From: Streptomyces uncialis
Lineage (GTDB): Bacteria; Actinomycetota; Actinomycetes; Streptomycetales; Streptomycetaceae
Assembly: GCF_001905345.1 (NCBI RefSeq)
Contig: NZ_LFBV01000007.1
Location: forward strand, 1-64,000
Reading direction: 5' to 3'
Length of the DNA stretch: 64,000 nt
In this document: piece after piece, positions 17,432 to 30,700 of the stretch
How the letters are laid out: every line of letters starts with the position of its first letter
Numbering within the stretch: the first letter of the stretch is position 1
Notes under the pieces: model-generated
What the model saw: only the letters and a program-made list of their open reading frames with translations
Databases searched by the model: none
Told to the model about the DNA's origin: nothing
Position numbers and translations under genes: made by a program

Positions 17432-18675
17432 GGATGTCGCCGGACGATCCGGGGCAGCCGATGGATCCGGACCGTGTCGATCTGTGGGATGCACGGCTCT
17501 ACAGCGAAGGGCACCCGCACGCGCTATGGCGCCTGCTGCGGGCAAAGGCACCCGTGCACCGGCAGGAACTGCAGGACGGCCGACGCTTCTGGTCGGTCGT
17601 ACGGTACGCGGACGTGTGCCGGGTCCTGCGCGACCACGAGTTCTTCACGTCCGAACGGGGAACGCTGCTCACCGCGCTCGGCGCCGACGACCCGGCAGGC
17701 GGCAAGATGATGGCGGCGACCGACCCGCCACGGCACACAGCGCTACGGGAGTCGCTGGGCCGTGTGCTGTCGGCCCGGGCGGTGGAGGCCCGGCGCGAGG
17801 TGTTGCTCCAGCCCGTCGACCGGCTCCTGACTCCCCTGCTGACCGGGGAGATCAGCGATCTCGCCGTGGCCGCGATGAACTTCCCGATGGACTTCATCGG
17901 CACCTTGATGGGCCTGCCGCAGGAGGACTGGCCGCGGCTGGCAAAGCTGACGACGATGGCGATCGCACCGCACGACGCCTCCTTCCAGGAGGGATCCGCT
18001 CCGCTCACGCTGCTCACCGTGCACCACGAACTGTTCGAGTACTTCTCACGTCAGCTGTCCGCCCGCGGCGGTACCCCCACGGACGACCTGATCGGCCACC
18101 TGATGAGCATGCGGATCGACGGGAGTCCTCCCGACCACGAGACCATCGTCTACAACTGCTACAGCCTGATCCTCGGCGCCAACGTGACCACGCCGCACAC
18201 CATCACCGGGCTGGTACAGGCGCTGATGGACCACCCGGCCGCCTTCCGCACGGCCGCCGCGGACCCCTCCCTCGTGCCCGGGTGCGTCGAAGAAGGGCTG
18301 CGTTGGTCCTCGCCCGCCAGCCACTTCATGCGCTACACCACCCGGGACGTCGAAATCGGCGGACACACCCTTCGCGAGGGCTCGGCACTGGTCGCGTGGC
18401 TGGGGTCCGCCAACCGGGACGAAGACGTTTTCGCCGATCCCTACCTGTTCGACATCGAGCGCAGGCCCAACCGGCATGTCGCCTTCGGATTCGGGCCGCA
18501 CTACTGCGTCGGGGGCGCACTGGCCCGGATCTCCCTGCGCATGCTCTTCGAGCGGATCTTCGCGCGCGTCGAACGATTCGAGCCCGCCGGCGAGGTCCGG
18601 CACCTGGCCTCCAACTTCGTGGCGGGGGTCAAGTCGATGCCGGTGAGAGCCGTACCCCGCATCGGGTCCTGGTGA
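17428..18675 (+). CDS. Cytochrome P450, NikQ/NovI-like, likely acts on Val-S-T
   Basis: A 415-residue P450. The heme ligand is Cys360 in FGFGPHYCVGGALAR. The I-helix reads LGANVTTPH (residues 249-257), where the usual acid before Thr is Val. From memory, this GA-x-VTTPH form is typical of P450s that beta-hydroxylate aminoacyl groups bound to carrier proteins, such as NikQ and NovI. The ExxR motif and PERF-type region are present. The gene starts inside the stop of the Val A-T gene, so carrier-bound valine is the likely substrate and 3-hydroxyvaline the likely product. Both substrate and position are inferences. Confidence 0.85.
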   Translation: MRMSPDDPGQPMDPDRVDLWDARLYSEGHPHALWRLLRAKAPVHRQELQDGRRFWSVVRYADVCRVLRDHEFFTSERGTLLTALGADDPAGGKMMAATDPPRHTALRESLGRVLSARAVEARREVLLQPVDRLLTPLLTGEISDLAVAAMNFPMDFIGTLMGLPQEDWPRLAKLTTMAIAPHDASFQEGSAPLTLLTVHHELFEYFSRQLSARGGTPTDDLIGHLMSMRIDGSPPDHETIVYNCYSLILGANVTTPHTITGLVQALMDHPAAFRTAAADPSLVPGCVEEGLRWSSPASHFMRYTTRDVEIGGHTLREGSALVAWLGSANRDEDVFADPYLFDIERRPNRHVAFGFGPHYCVGGALARISLRMLFERIFARVERFEPAGEVRHLASNFVAGVKSMPVRAVPRIGSW

Positions 18676-18746
18676 CTTGCTGTCATGACTGACGTGGCTG
18701 TGGAGGCGTCCCCGGAACCGGGCCGCCGGACTGAAGGGGCGGTCGC

Positions 18747-21700
18747 ATGTTGAAGTCCTCGCACACGGACGACGCGTCGTCGGCGCCGCTGTCGCCGACC
18801 CAGCACGCCATCTGGGTCGCATGCCGGGCCGACCCCGACGCTCCGGTATACCGGGCGGCCGAATGCGTCCAGGTGGAAGGGCCGCTCGACCGGGCTCTGT
18901 TCGAGCAGGCGCTGCGGCGCACGGTGGACGACGTCGACTCCCTGCGGGCCAGATTCGTCGAGACGGCGGATGGACCACGCCAGCTGATCGGCGCCCTCCC
19001 GCCGTGGGAACCGGCATGGCTCGACTTCCGGTCACAGCCCGACCCCCGGGCCGCCGTCGACGAGTGGATACGCAAGGACCTCGCCCGCCTGATCGACCTG
19101 GCCGCCGACCGGTTGTTCACCTTCGCCGTCTTCCGGATCGCAGACCATACCTACCTCTGGTACCAGGGCTATCACCACATCGTCATCGACGGCGTCGGCT
19201 TCGCACTGCTCAACCAGCGGTTCGCCGAGGCGTACAACGCCCTGACGGACGGCCTGGCCGTGCCCGCCGCGTCCATCGGCTCGGTGCGGTCACTCGTCGA
19301 CGATCACGAGGAGTACGCCCGCTCCAGCCAGTTCCTCGAAGACCAGGCCTACTGGTGGGACCGCTTCGCCGACCTTCCGGAGCCGGGTCGGCTGGCCGGG
19401 GAGCCGCCAGCGGGCTGGACGGTTCCGGTACGACGGCGCGCGGCACTGCCGGAGCGGTCCCTGGACGCGCTGCGGGACGCGCGGCAACGGCACGGCGCAA
19501 GGACGTCCCGGCTGATGTTCGCGGCTGCCGCCGTGCTGGTACACCGGCACTCCGGAGCCGGTGATGTCGTCCTCGGACTGCCGGTCACCGCACGGGTCAC
19601 CGAGACGGCGAAGACGGCAGCCGGCCCGCTGGTGAACGTGCTGCCGCTGCGGCTCTCGGTACGGCCGCAGACTCCGGTGCGCGAGCTGGTCGAACAGGTC
19701 GGCGCTGAGATCAGGGCGGCGCTGGCCCACCAGCGCTATCCCGGCGAGCGGCTGCGCCAGGAGCTGAGGGCACGCGGTATGGGACGCTCCGTGTGGGGGC
19801 CGGCGGTGAACGTCATCCCGTTCCACTACGGTGGCCGCCTGGGCGGCGCCCGCATGGTGACGTCACGTAATATGTCGGTCCGTCACATTCACGACATGAG
19901 CTTCAGCGCCTACCGGCGCGCCGACGGCGGGCTGGACATCGATCTGGACGCTGATCCGCGGCTCTACACGGACGGCGAAGTCGCAGGCCATCACGAGGCG
20001 TTCGGGCAACTCGTCGGGGAGATCACCGAGGCGCTCGACCACCCCGGTCGTACGATCGCCGACCTGTCAACGGTGGGGCGCGAACGCCGGGAGGCGCTGA
20101 ACGGTTGGGGACGCCCGGCCGGACCGCCCGTCCCCGCACGCACCTTCTCCGACCTCTTCCGGGAAGTTGCGGCACGGCACGGGGACGCGCCGGCGGTGGA
20201 GCTGGCGGGCGCGCCCTGCGTCGGCTACACGGAGCTGGACGAACGGGCCGACGCGCTGGCCGGGCTACTGCTCGCCAGGGGCGTCGGGCCGGAATCGCTC
20301 GTCGCGGTCGCGCTGCCCCGCTCCGTCGACCTCGTGGTGGCTGTGTTGGCCGTGATGCGGGCCGGCGGCGCCTACCTGCCCGTCGATCCGGCGTACCCGC
20401 GAGACCGTATTGTCCGTATGCTTGCCGACGCCCGGCCGCAGTGCCTGCTCACCGTGGAAGGACTGGCCGAGCAGGCCGGGACGGAGGACACACCCGTCCT
20501 CCTCCTGGACGCTCCGGCCACCCGGGAGGAGTTGTCCGGGACGGCTCGCGCCTCAAGCGGCGCCGCGCCCGCCGTGGCCCCCGACGTCCGGAACACGGCC
20601 TACGTCATCTACACCTCCGGTTCCACCGGAGTTCCCAAGGGCGTCGCGGTGACCCACCAGGGGGTGGCGGCCCTCGCGCAGGCCCAGCAGCGGGCCTTCC
20701 GCGTCGGCCCGGGGTCACGGGTGTTGCAGTTCGCCTCGATCAGCTTCGACGCCGCGTTCTGGGAACTGGCCATGGCATTGCTCTCCGGTGGCACCCTCAT
20801 CCTCGCGCCACATCCGGACGAGCTGCTGCCACCCGAGCTGGGGCGCTTGCTCAGCGAGCGGAGGATCACCCACGTGACCCTCCCGCCGGCGGTACTCGCG
20901 GCTCTCCCCGACGGGGCGATACCCGAGGGAGTCACCCTCGCCGTGGCAGGCGAGGTGTGTCCGCCCGAGCTGGTGGACACATGGTCGCCCGGCCGTAAGA
21001 TGATCAACGCTTACGGCCCCACCGAGACCACGGTGTGCTGCACCACGAGCGAGCCGTTGAGCGGCGGCACCGGCTCGCCGGTCCCGATCGGCAGCCCTTT
21101 CGCGCTCTCGGGCATTCACGTGCTGGACCACGCCCTGCAACCGGTCCAGCCCGGAGTCGCCGGCGAGGTGTACGTGACGGGGCCGGGCCTTGCCCGCGGC
21201 TACCTAGGCCGGGCCGGTCTGACCGCCGAGCGCTTCGTGGCGAACCCGTTCACCGGCGACGGCGACCGCATGTACCGCACCGGCGACCTGGCACGGTGGC
21301 GGGAAGACGGCCGGCTGGAGTTCATCGGACGCGCGGACCAGCAGGTGAAGATCCGCGGTTTCCGCGTCGAGCTGGGCGAGATCGAGTCCGTACTGCTGGC
21401 GTCGGACGGAGTCCGTCAGGCGGTCGCCGTCCTGCGCACCGAGGGCGTACGCGAGCCGCAGATCGTCGCCTACGTCGTACCCGAGGGCACCGCTGCCCTG
21501 GATGTCGACGCGGCCCACGGACGGCTGGCCGAGACGCTTCCCGCCCACATGCGCCCGCACGCGATCCTCGAACTCGGCGCCCTGCCGGTCACTCCTCAGG
21601 GCAAGGTGGACCGCGCCGCCCTACCGGCCCCCTCCCGAACGGGTGGGACGACGGCCACCGACCACGGGTTCGTCAGCCCGCCGCTGACGCCGCGGGAACG

Positions 21701-24700
21701 ACAGCTGTGTGCGCTCTTCGCCGAGATCCTCGATATCGATGCCGACACGGTCGGGATCGACCGGAGCTTCTTCGAAATGGGCGGACACTCCCTGCTGGCG
21801 GGGCAGCTCGTGGTCCGCATCCGTGCCGAACTCGGCGCCCACTGCGGCATGGAGACGGTCTTCCTCGCGCCGACGGTGCGGGAGCTCGCCGAACGTCTGG
21901 GGGACCGTCGGGCCGGCTCCGACGACGATCCCGTCCGCCGAGGCCCGGTTCCGGCACTCCGCGACGGCGACCTGGAGCTGTCGTTCGCGCAGCGGAGGCT
22001 GTGGTTCCTGCAGCAGCTCGAAGGGCCCAGTACCGCGTACAACATCCCGCTCGTCCTCAGCCTCGGCGGTGAACTCGACCAGAGCGCCCTCGCCGCGGCA
22101 CTAGGAGACGTCGTCGACCGCCATGAGACGCTGCGCACCCTCTACCAGGACCGCGCGGGACGACCGGTCCGGCGCATCCTCGCCGAGGGCGGCCCGGCGC
22201 ACCCTGGACTGGCCGTCGTGGCCACCGACGACTCGCGACTGCGCGAAAGGCTGACCGAGGCCGCGGCCGACACCTTCGACCTGTCGGCCGAGCCCCCGCT
22301 GCGGGCCGTGCTGTTCGCCCTTGACCCGGGGCGGCACGTACTTCTGCTGCTGCTGCACCACGTCGCCGCCGACGCCGAGTCGCTGGGCCCGCTGATGCGC
22401 GACCTCCTGGCCGCCTACGAAGCCCGTCGCGCCGGACAGGTTCCGGCCCTGACGCCCCTGCCCCTGCAGTACGCCGACTACACCGCCTGGCAACGCCGCA
22501 TGCTGGGCGACGAGGCAGACCCGGACAGCGTCTCCGCCCGGCAGATCGCCTTCTGGCAGAAGACACTGGCCGGTCTCCCCGACCACCTCGACCTGCCCTT
22601 CGACCGGCCGCATCCGGCGGGCGTCAGCACCGCACCCGCCGCGCTGACCGAAATCGACCTCGACCCGGCTCTCCACAGCCGCATCGCCGGCCTCGCGCGG
22701 TCCGCCGACGCCAGCACCTTCATGGTGCTCCAGGCCGCCCTGGCGGCGCTGTTGACCAGACTCGGCGCCGGCGACGACATCGCCGTCGGCGCGGCCGTGG
22801 CGGGGCGCTCCCACACATCCCTCGCCGACCTCGTCGGTCTGTTCGTCAACACGGTGGTGCTGCGCACCGACACGTCGGGCAACCCCGCCTTCCGTGAACT
22901 GCTGGGCCGGGTGCGCCGGGCGAACGCCGCGGCCTACAGCCACCAGGACCTGCCGTTCGAACGGCTGGTGGAGGCGCTCAAGCCTCCGCGTTCGATGTCC
23001 AGGCACCCGCTCTTCCAGGTCATGCTCTCGATGGACAGCTCCCGGCGGGTGCTGCCGTCCGTGGCCGGCCTGGAACTGGAGCTGACGGGCATGCCCACCG
23101 GGACGGCCAAGTTCGACCTGTCCTTCAACGTTCGGGAATCCTTCACGGCTGAAGGCGATGCGGACGGGATCAGGGCGACCCTGGAATACCGCGCCGATGT
23201 CTTCTGCCCAGACACCGCTCGGGCTCTGCTGGAGCGATACGTCCGTCTGATCGAGGCGGTCACGCAGGACCCGGGCACGCGGATCGGTGACGCCCGTATC
23301 CTCGCCGACGACGAGCACCACCGACTACTGCACGACTGGAACCGGACCGAGGCACCACACACGTTGGACGATGTGGTGGCGCGAGTCAGCGCCATGGCCG
23401 ACCGGCGACCGGACTCGGTGGCCGTCACCGACGATGACGGTGACGTGACCTACCGGGAACTCGTGGCGCGGATGGAGCTGGTGGCAAGCCGGCTACGGGC
23501 CCATGGCGCGGGGCCGGACACGGTGGTCGGCGTGCTGGCCGACCGGAGCCGCTGGGCGGTGACCGCGTTCCTCGGCGTTCTCGCGGCCGGAGCCGCGTAC
23601 CTTCCCCTGGAGACGGGTGCACCCGCGAGCCGGTCCGCCGCCCTGCTGACCGACGCGGGAACGCGTTGGCTGCTGGCCGACCCCCGGCACGGAGACCTCG
23701 CGGCCGCCGTCGCGAAGGGCGCGGCCGGCACGGTGGCCGTACTGGAGCTCACCGGGGACGGCGAAGAACCCATCGGCGGTACGCGCGTGACACCGGCGCC
23801 CGACCAGCTGGCGTACGTCATCTTCACGTCCGGTTCCACCGGCCGTCCCAAGGGCGCGATGGTCCACCACCGGGGCATGAACAACCACCTGCTGGCCAAG
23901 GTGGAGAGCCTCACCCTCACCGCTGAGGACACGATCGTCCTCAACGCCCCGCTCACCTTCGACATCTCGCTGTGGCAGATGGTCGCCGCCCTGCTCGTCG
24001 GCAGCCGTACGCTCGCGGTCGGACCGGACCTGGCGGCCGATCCAACGGGGCTGTTCCGGTCCGTGGCCCGTCAGGGGGTCACCGTCCTGGAAGTGGTGCC
24101 CTCCCTGCTGCGGGCCGTCTTGGAGGCGTGGGACGACGGGACGCGGGTGCCGCCGCTGCCGAAGCTGCGCTGGTTGGTCGTCACCGGCGAGGAGCTGCCC
24201 GCCGAACTGAGCCGACGCTGGCACGCCCGCTTCCCGGACATCCCCGTCGTCAACGCGTACGGTCCGACCGAGTGTTCGGACGACGTCACCCACGCCATCG
24301 TCGCGCAGCCGCCCACGCGGACCACGGCACCCATCGGCCGTGCGATCCGTAACACCCGGCTGTACGTGCTGAGCGATGAGCTCCAGCCCGTACCCGTCGG
24401 AGTCGTCGGCGACCTGTACGTCGCCGGTACCGGAGTCGGCCGGGGATACCTCGGCGATCCGGCCAAGACCGCGGGCACCTTCGTGGCAGATCCCTTCACC
24501 GCCGACGGCGGCCGTCTCTACCGCACCGGCGACCGGGTGCGGTTCCTCCCGGATGGGCAGCTCGAGTTCCTGGGCCGCCGCGACACGCAGGTCAAGATCC
24601 GGGGACGACGGATCGAACTGGGGGAGGTGGAGGCGCAAATGCGCGCCCAGCCCGGTGTGACGGATGCGGTGGCATCCGTGGTGACCGGCCTGGGCGGACA

Positions 24701-27700
24701 CCCCCGACTCGTCGGGTACATCGCCGGCAGCCAGGACACCCGGGCGGTGCGGGAGGCACTGTCCGCACAGCTGCCGGACCATCTGGTGCCGTCCGCGGTG
24801 ATGGCGCTGGACGCGATCCCGCTGACGCCGAACGGCAAGACCGACCGCAAGGCGCTGCCCGTGCCGGAAATGCCCGGCGCGCTGAGCCGGGCGCCGGGCA
24901 CGCCGCAGGAAGAGATCCTGTGCGGGCTGTTCGCCGACGTGCTCGGCGTGGACCGGGTCGGCACCGACGCCAGCTTCTTCGACCTCGGCGGCCATTCCCT
25001 ACTGGCCACCCGGCTGGTGTCGCGGATCCGTGTGAAGCTCGGCGTGGAAATCACCCTCGCGACTCTGTTCCGGGCACCGACCCCTGCCGGCCTCGCCCGG
25101 CGGCTGCCGGGCGCCGGGCCGGCGCGTCCGGCACTGGTGCGGCAGACCCGTCCTGGCGTGCTGCCGCTGTCCCCGGGACAGCAACGCCTGTGGTTCCTGC
25201 ACCACCTCCGGCCGGACTCCACCGAGTATCACGTGCCGGTCGTGCTCGACATCGAGGGACCGCTCGACTCCGCGGCTCTGGCAGCGGCGCTGGAGGATGT
25301 CGTCCAGCGGCACGAGGTCCTGCGCACGCTGTATCCAGCCGACGGCCCCGAGCCCCACCAGCACGTGCTCCCGTTCGCGGAGCTCCGACTCGAACTGCAA
25401 GAAACCCCGGTCGAGCAGCTGTCCGAGCTGGTGCAGGCCCGCGTCGACCGGCCGTTCTCCCTGGCGACCGAACCGCCTGTCCGGGCGGCGCTGCTGTCCA
25501 CACCGGGCGCCGAGGTCCTCGTCCTCGTCCTGCACCACATCGCCTTCGACGGCTGGTCGCTCGACGTCTTCCTCCGGGACCTGGACACGGCCTACCGGTC
25601 ACGCTCAGCCGGGCAGGAGCCGGGCTGGGAACCGCTGCCGGTGCAGTACGCGGACCACGCGCTGGCGCAGCGGCAGCTGCTGAGGGACACCTCCGACGCC
25701 GGCGGTGTGCTCAAGGACCAACTGGGGTTCTGGCATGTGGCGCTGGCGGACCTGCCTGAAGAGGTGACGCTCCCGACGGACCGGCCGCGCCCCGCCGCGC
25801 CGGACTTCGCAGGTGACATCGTGCCGCTCGGACTCGACGGACAGGTGTGGGACGGGGTACGGAACCTTGCCCGCACCAGTGGGGCGACCGTCTTCATGGT
25901 CCTGCATGCCGCGTTGACCGCCCTGCTGTCACGGCTGGGCGCCGGAGACGACGTGCCGGTCGGCACCGTGGTAGCCGGACGGGGCGACGAACTGCTCGAC
26001 GACCTGGTCGGCTTCTTCGGCAACACGGTGACCCTGAGGGTGTCGACCGCGGGCAACCCCCCGTTCGCCGACCTGCTGGACCGTACACGTACCGCGGACC
26101 TCGCGGCCTTCGCTCACCAGGATGTGCCCTTCGAACAGGTGGTGGAGGAGCTCAACCCGAGGCGGTCGCTGTCGCACCACCCACTGTTCCAGGTGATGCT
26201 GGCACTGCAGGACACCCCGCAGACGGAGCCTGCTCTGGGCGGTCTGACCGTGCGCCGCCGGTTCGCGGGGCTCGGGCGGGCGAAGTTCGACCTGTCCTTC
26301 CTGTTGCGCTCAGCGGACGACGGACTCACCGGCGGCGTGGAGTACGCCACGGAGCTGTACGACCGGTCCACAGTGGAGAGTCTGGTCACGGCGCTGCGCC
26401 GAGTGCTGACAGCGGTCGTCGCCGACCCCGGTGTCCGGCTCGGTGACATCGACCTGCTGGGCGCGCGCGAGCGGACTGACCTCGTGCGCCACCGCAACGA
26501 CACCCGCCACCCGGTGCCGTACGAGACCGTCGTCGAAGCCTTCCGGGCCCAGGCGGCCAAAACACCCGACGCCATTGCCGTCAGCGCGCCCGACGCCGTG
26601 CTGACCTACCGTGATCTGGACGCCCGGACCGATCGCCTCGCCGGGATGCTCACCCACCGGGGCGCCGGGCCCGAGCGGTTCGTCGCGATCCTCCTGCCGC
26701 GCGGTGCGGAGCAGATCGTGGCGGTGCTCGCGGTCCTGAAGTCAGGGGCCGGCTATCTGCCGCTCGACGTGGACCATCCCGCAGAGCGGCTCCAGGCCGT
26801 CGTGGGCAGTGCCAGGCCGGTCGTGGCGATGACCACCGCCCTACTCGCCCACCGGCTCCCGCTGCCGACGCTGCTGGTGGACCAGGACCCGCCCGGGACG
26901 GCAGCGCCCGTTCCCGCGCCGCCCCGCCCCGGGCACCCGGCGTACGTGATCCACACGTCCGGCTCGACGGGCACGCCCAAGGGCGTCGTGATCGAGCACC
27001 GTGCGCTCGCTCACTACGTGGCGTGGGCGGCGACGTCCTATCCCGGCGTGGGCGACCGGACCCTGCTGCACTCGCCGATCACCTTCGACATGCCCGTGAC
27101 CACGCTGTTCGCGCCGCTGGTGTCTGGGGGCAGGATCGATGTCGGCGACCTGGAAACCGGTCCCACACCCGACCGGGGATACAGCCTGCTGAAGATGACC
27201 CCGACTCATCTGGCCATGCTCGGCGAACCGCACCCACAGTTCGCGGCCGGATGCGATCTGGTGGTCGGCGGGGAGCAACTGCCCGCGGAGCTGGCCGAGG
27301 CGTGGTTGTCCCGCGTACCAGGGATGACGATCCACAACGAGTACGGTCCCACCGAGGTGACCGTCGGCTGCGTGCGATTCTCGGCGTCCTCCTCCACTCG
27401 TCTGCCCGCGGGCGGTGTGCCGATCGGGCGCCCGGTGTGGAACACAGCCGTCTACGTGCTGGACGCATGGCTCAACCCGGTTCCCGTCGGGGCCACGGGT
27501 GAGCTCTACGTGTCCGGCGCGGGGCTGGCGCGCGGATACCTGGGCGCCGCGGGTGCCACCGCCGAGAGGTTCGTGGCCGACCCCTGGGCACAGGGACGCC
27601 GCATGTACCGCAGCGGGGACCTCGTGCGGTGGACGGCGGATGGCCTGCTCACCTTCCACGGCCGGGCCGACGATCAGGTCAAGATCCGCGGCTTCCGGGT

Positions 27701-30700
27701 CGAGCCCGGCGAGGTCGAGGCGGTCCTGGGCCGCCATCCCGTGGTGTCCCGGGCGGTCGTGATCGCGCGGGAGCAGGACCTCGTGGCCTACGTGAGCGCG
27801 ACATCGGCGGTGACCCCGGGCGACCTGCGCGCGTGGGCCGCCCAGATGCTGCCCGCGCACCTGGTCCCTGCCCTGTTCGTCGTGCTGGCGGAACTGCCCA
27901 CCACCACCAGCGGCAAGGTGGACCGACGCGCCCTGCCGGAGGCGTCGGCCCGGGGCAGCGGCGGTGCACTGGGCGACCCGGTCGTGGAAGTTCTGGCGGG
28001 TGTCTTCGGCGAGGTACTGGGAGCCGAGCAGGTCGGTGCCGACGACGACTTCTTCGACCTCGGCGGGCACTCGCTGTCGCTGCTGCGGCTGGTGAACCGG
28101 ATTCGTACGGTGTTCGGCCGCGAGGTGCCCGCGCGGGCGGTGTTCGAGCATCCGACGGTGCGCTCGCTCGCCGCCCTGCTCACCGGAGCCCGCGACGCAC
28201 GGCCGGCGCTGCGCCGGGGTCCGCGCCCGCAGCGGGTGCCGTTGTCGTCGGCGCAGCGCCGCCTGTGGTTCCTCAACCGGATGAACCCCGAGGACTGGAG
28301 CTACAACGTACCCCTGTTGCTGGACCTGGAAGGGACCCTGGCTCCGACGGCGCTGGAGGCTGCTCTGGCGGACGTGGTCCAGCGGCACGAGCCGCTGCGC
28401 ACCGTGCTGCCCGGCGACGACGGGGAACCGTGGCAGGAGGTCCTGTCCGGCCCCGAGGCCCTGCCCGGCATCGTGACGCTGGAGGTCACCCCGGAGGAGG
28501 TGGCCCGGAAGACCGAGGACGCCCAGCGGTACGCGTTCGATCTGGCCGCCGAACCGCCACTGCGGGTATGGCTGCTGAGCACCGCGCCGGACCGCCACCG
28601 CCTGCTGCTGCTTCTCCACCACGTCGCCGTGGACGGCATGTCCATCGGTCCGCTGCTGCGCGACCTGGACGAGGCGTACCGGGCCCGGTACGCCGGGCGG
28701 GCTCCGCAGTGGCAGCCGCTCGCGGTGGACTACGCGGACTACGCGATGTGGCAGCGGGACATGCTCGACGATCCGGACACGGACAGTGCGCGGAACCAGG
28801 GTGTCGCGTTCTGGAGGTCCGCGCTCGCCGGACTTCCCCACGACCTGCCCCTGCCGGTGGACCGCCCGCGCCCCGCGGTACCGGGCCTCACCGGCGGAGT
28901 GGTGCCCTTCACTGTGGACGCCTCGCGGTGGGGGCAGATCAGGTCGCTGGCGCGCAGCTGCGGCGCGAGCGTCTTCATGGTGCTGCACGCAGCGGTCACC
29001 GCCCTGCTGTCGAGGCTCGCCGCCGGGGACGACGTGCCGGTCGGCACGCCCGTCGCGGGTCGTGGGGACGAGGCCCTGGACGGCCTGGTCGGGTTCTTCG
29101 TCAACACCGTGGTGCTGCGGGTGTCCACCGCCGGAAACCCCTCCTTCGCCGAGCTGGTGGAGCGCACGCGTGAGTCGGACCTCGCCGCGTTCACCCATCA
29201 GGACGTGCCGTTCGAGCAGGTCGTGGACGAGGTCAATCCGGCACGGTCGCTGTCGCGCCACCCGCTGTTCCAGGTGATGGTCACACTGCAGAACGCACCG
29301 GAAGCGATGGCCGGGCTCGGGGACCTCACCGTCAGTCGGACCGTTCCCGACATCACCGCCGCCAAGGTGGACCTGGCGTTCGGGTTCACCGACGACGCCG
29401 ACGAGGGATGCCGGGGTGCTGTGCAGTATTCCGCAGACTTGTTCGACCGCTCGACCGTCGAGCGGCTGGCGGCCATGCTCGACCGGTTGCTGCGCGCGGT
29501 GGTCGCCGAGCCGGGTCGGGCCATCGCGGATCACGACCTGCTCGGTCCGCAGGACCGGGACCTGCTGTCCCGGCACGGCAGCGGCGTCCGGAACGGTGTG
29601 GCCGGCCTAAGCATCACGGACGCCTTCGCCGCGCAGCAGGCCCGCACCCCGGACGCGGTCGCCGTGACCGACGGCGCCGACGCCCTGACGTATCGTCAGC
29701 TCGACCGGAAGGCCGAGCTGTTGGCCGACCGGCTCGCCGAACTCGGCGTCACCGCCGAGACAAACGTGGCCGTTCTGCTGGAACGCTCGCGAGATCTGGT
29801 CGTCTCGGCCCTGGCGGTCCTCAAGGCCGGTGGCACGTACGTTCCGTTCGAGCCGGAGGACGCGCCGGTCCGGGTAGGTGCCCTGGCCCGGCAGGCCGAC
29901 GCGGTCCTTCTGCTGACGCACACCCGGCTTCGTGACCACGACACCGTCCGGGACTCCTGGGTACCGGTGGTGTTCGCCGACGCGCACAGCCGGGCGGGCG
30001 CACCGAGACGACGCAGGGCCCGTCGCCCCGCGCAGCTCGCCTACGTCATGCATACGTCGGGTTCAACGGGCACGCCGAAGGGCGTCGGGATCAGCGATGC
30101 TTCCGTGGTCGCCCTGGCGGCCGACCGGTGGTGGTCCCACGGTGCCGCCGAGCGCGTGCTGATGCACACCTCCCCCGCCTTCGACCCCGCCACCTTCGAG
30201 CTGTGGGTACCGCTGCTCACCGGCGGATGCTCGGTCGTCGCACCCTGGCGGCGGCACCCCGAGCCGCATCTGCTGGCGCGCGCCGTGGCCGAGCACGGCA
30301 TCACCGGAGTCGCCTTGTCCGCCGCGGTGTTCGAGGCGCTCGCCACCGCGGACCCCAGCTGCCTGCGAGGCCTGCAGGAGGTGTGGACCGGCGGCGAGAG
30401 CATGTCGCCGCAGGCGACCGCGCGTGTGCGCGAGGCAGCTCCCGGCACACGGCTGACAAACAGCTACGGGCCGACCGAGACGACCTTCGCGGTGGTACAG
30501 CACACCGTGGACGCGGACGGCCCGGCCGGCCGTGTGCCGATCGGCCGGCCGATGGACAACGTCCGCTGCCATGTGCTGGACGACCGGCTCCGACCGGTCC
30601 CCCTCGGTGTGCCCGGCGAGCTCTATGTCGCCGGTCCCGGACTCGCTCGCGGGTACCTGGCCCAGCCCGGCGGATCGGCGGAGCGTTTCGTGGCCGACCC

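Noticed and set aside
22354..22374. HHVAADA in the NRPS1 module 2 C domain as an inactivating change
   Set aside because: The catalytic second His and the Asp are present; only the final Gly is Ala, a tolerated change.
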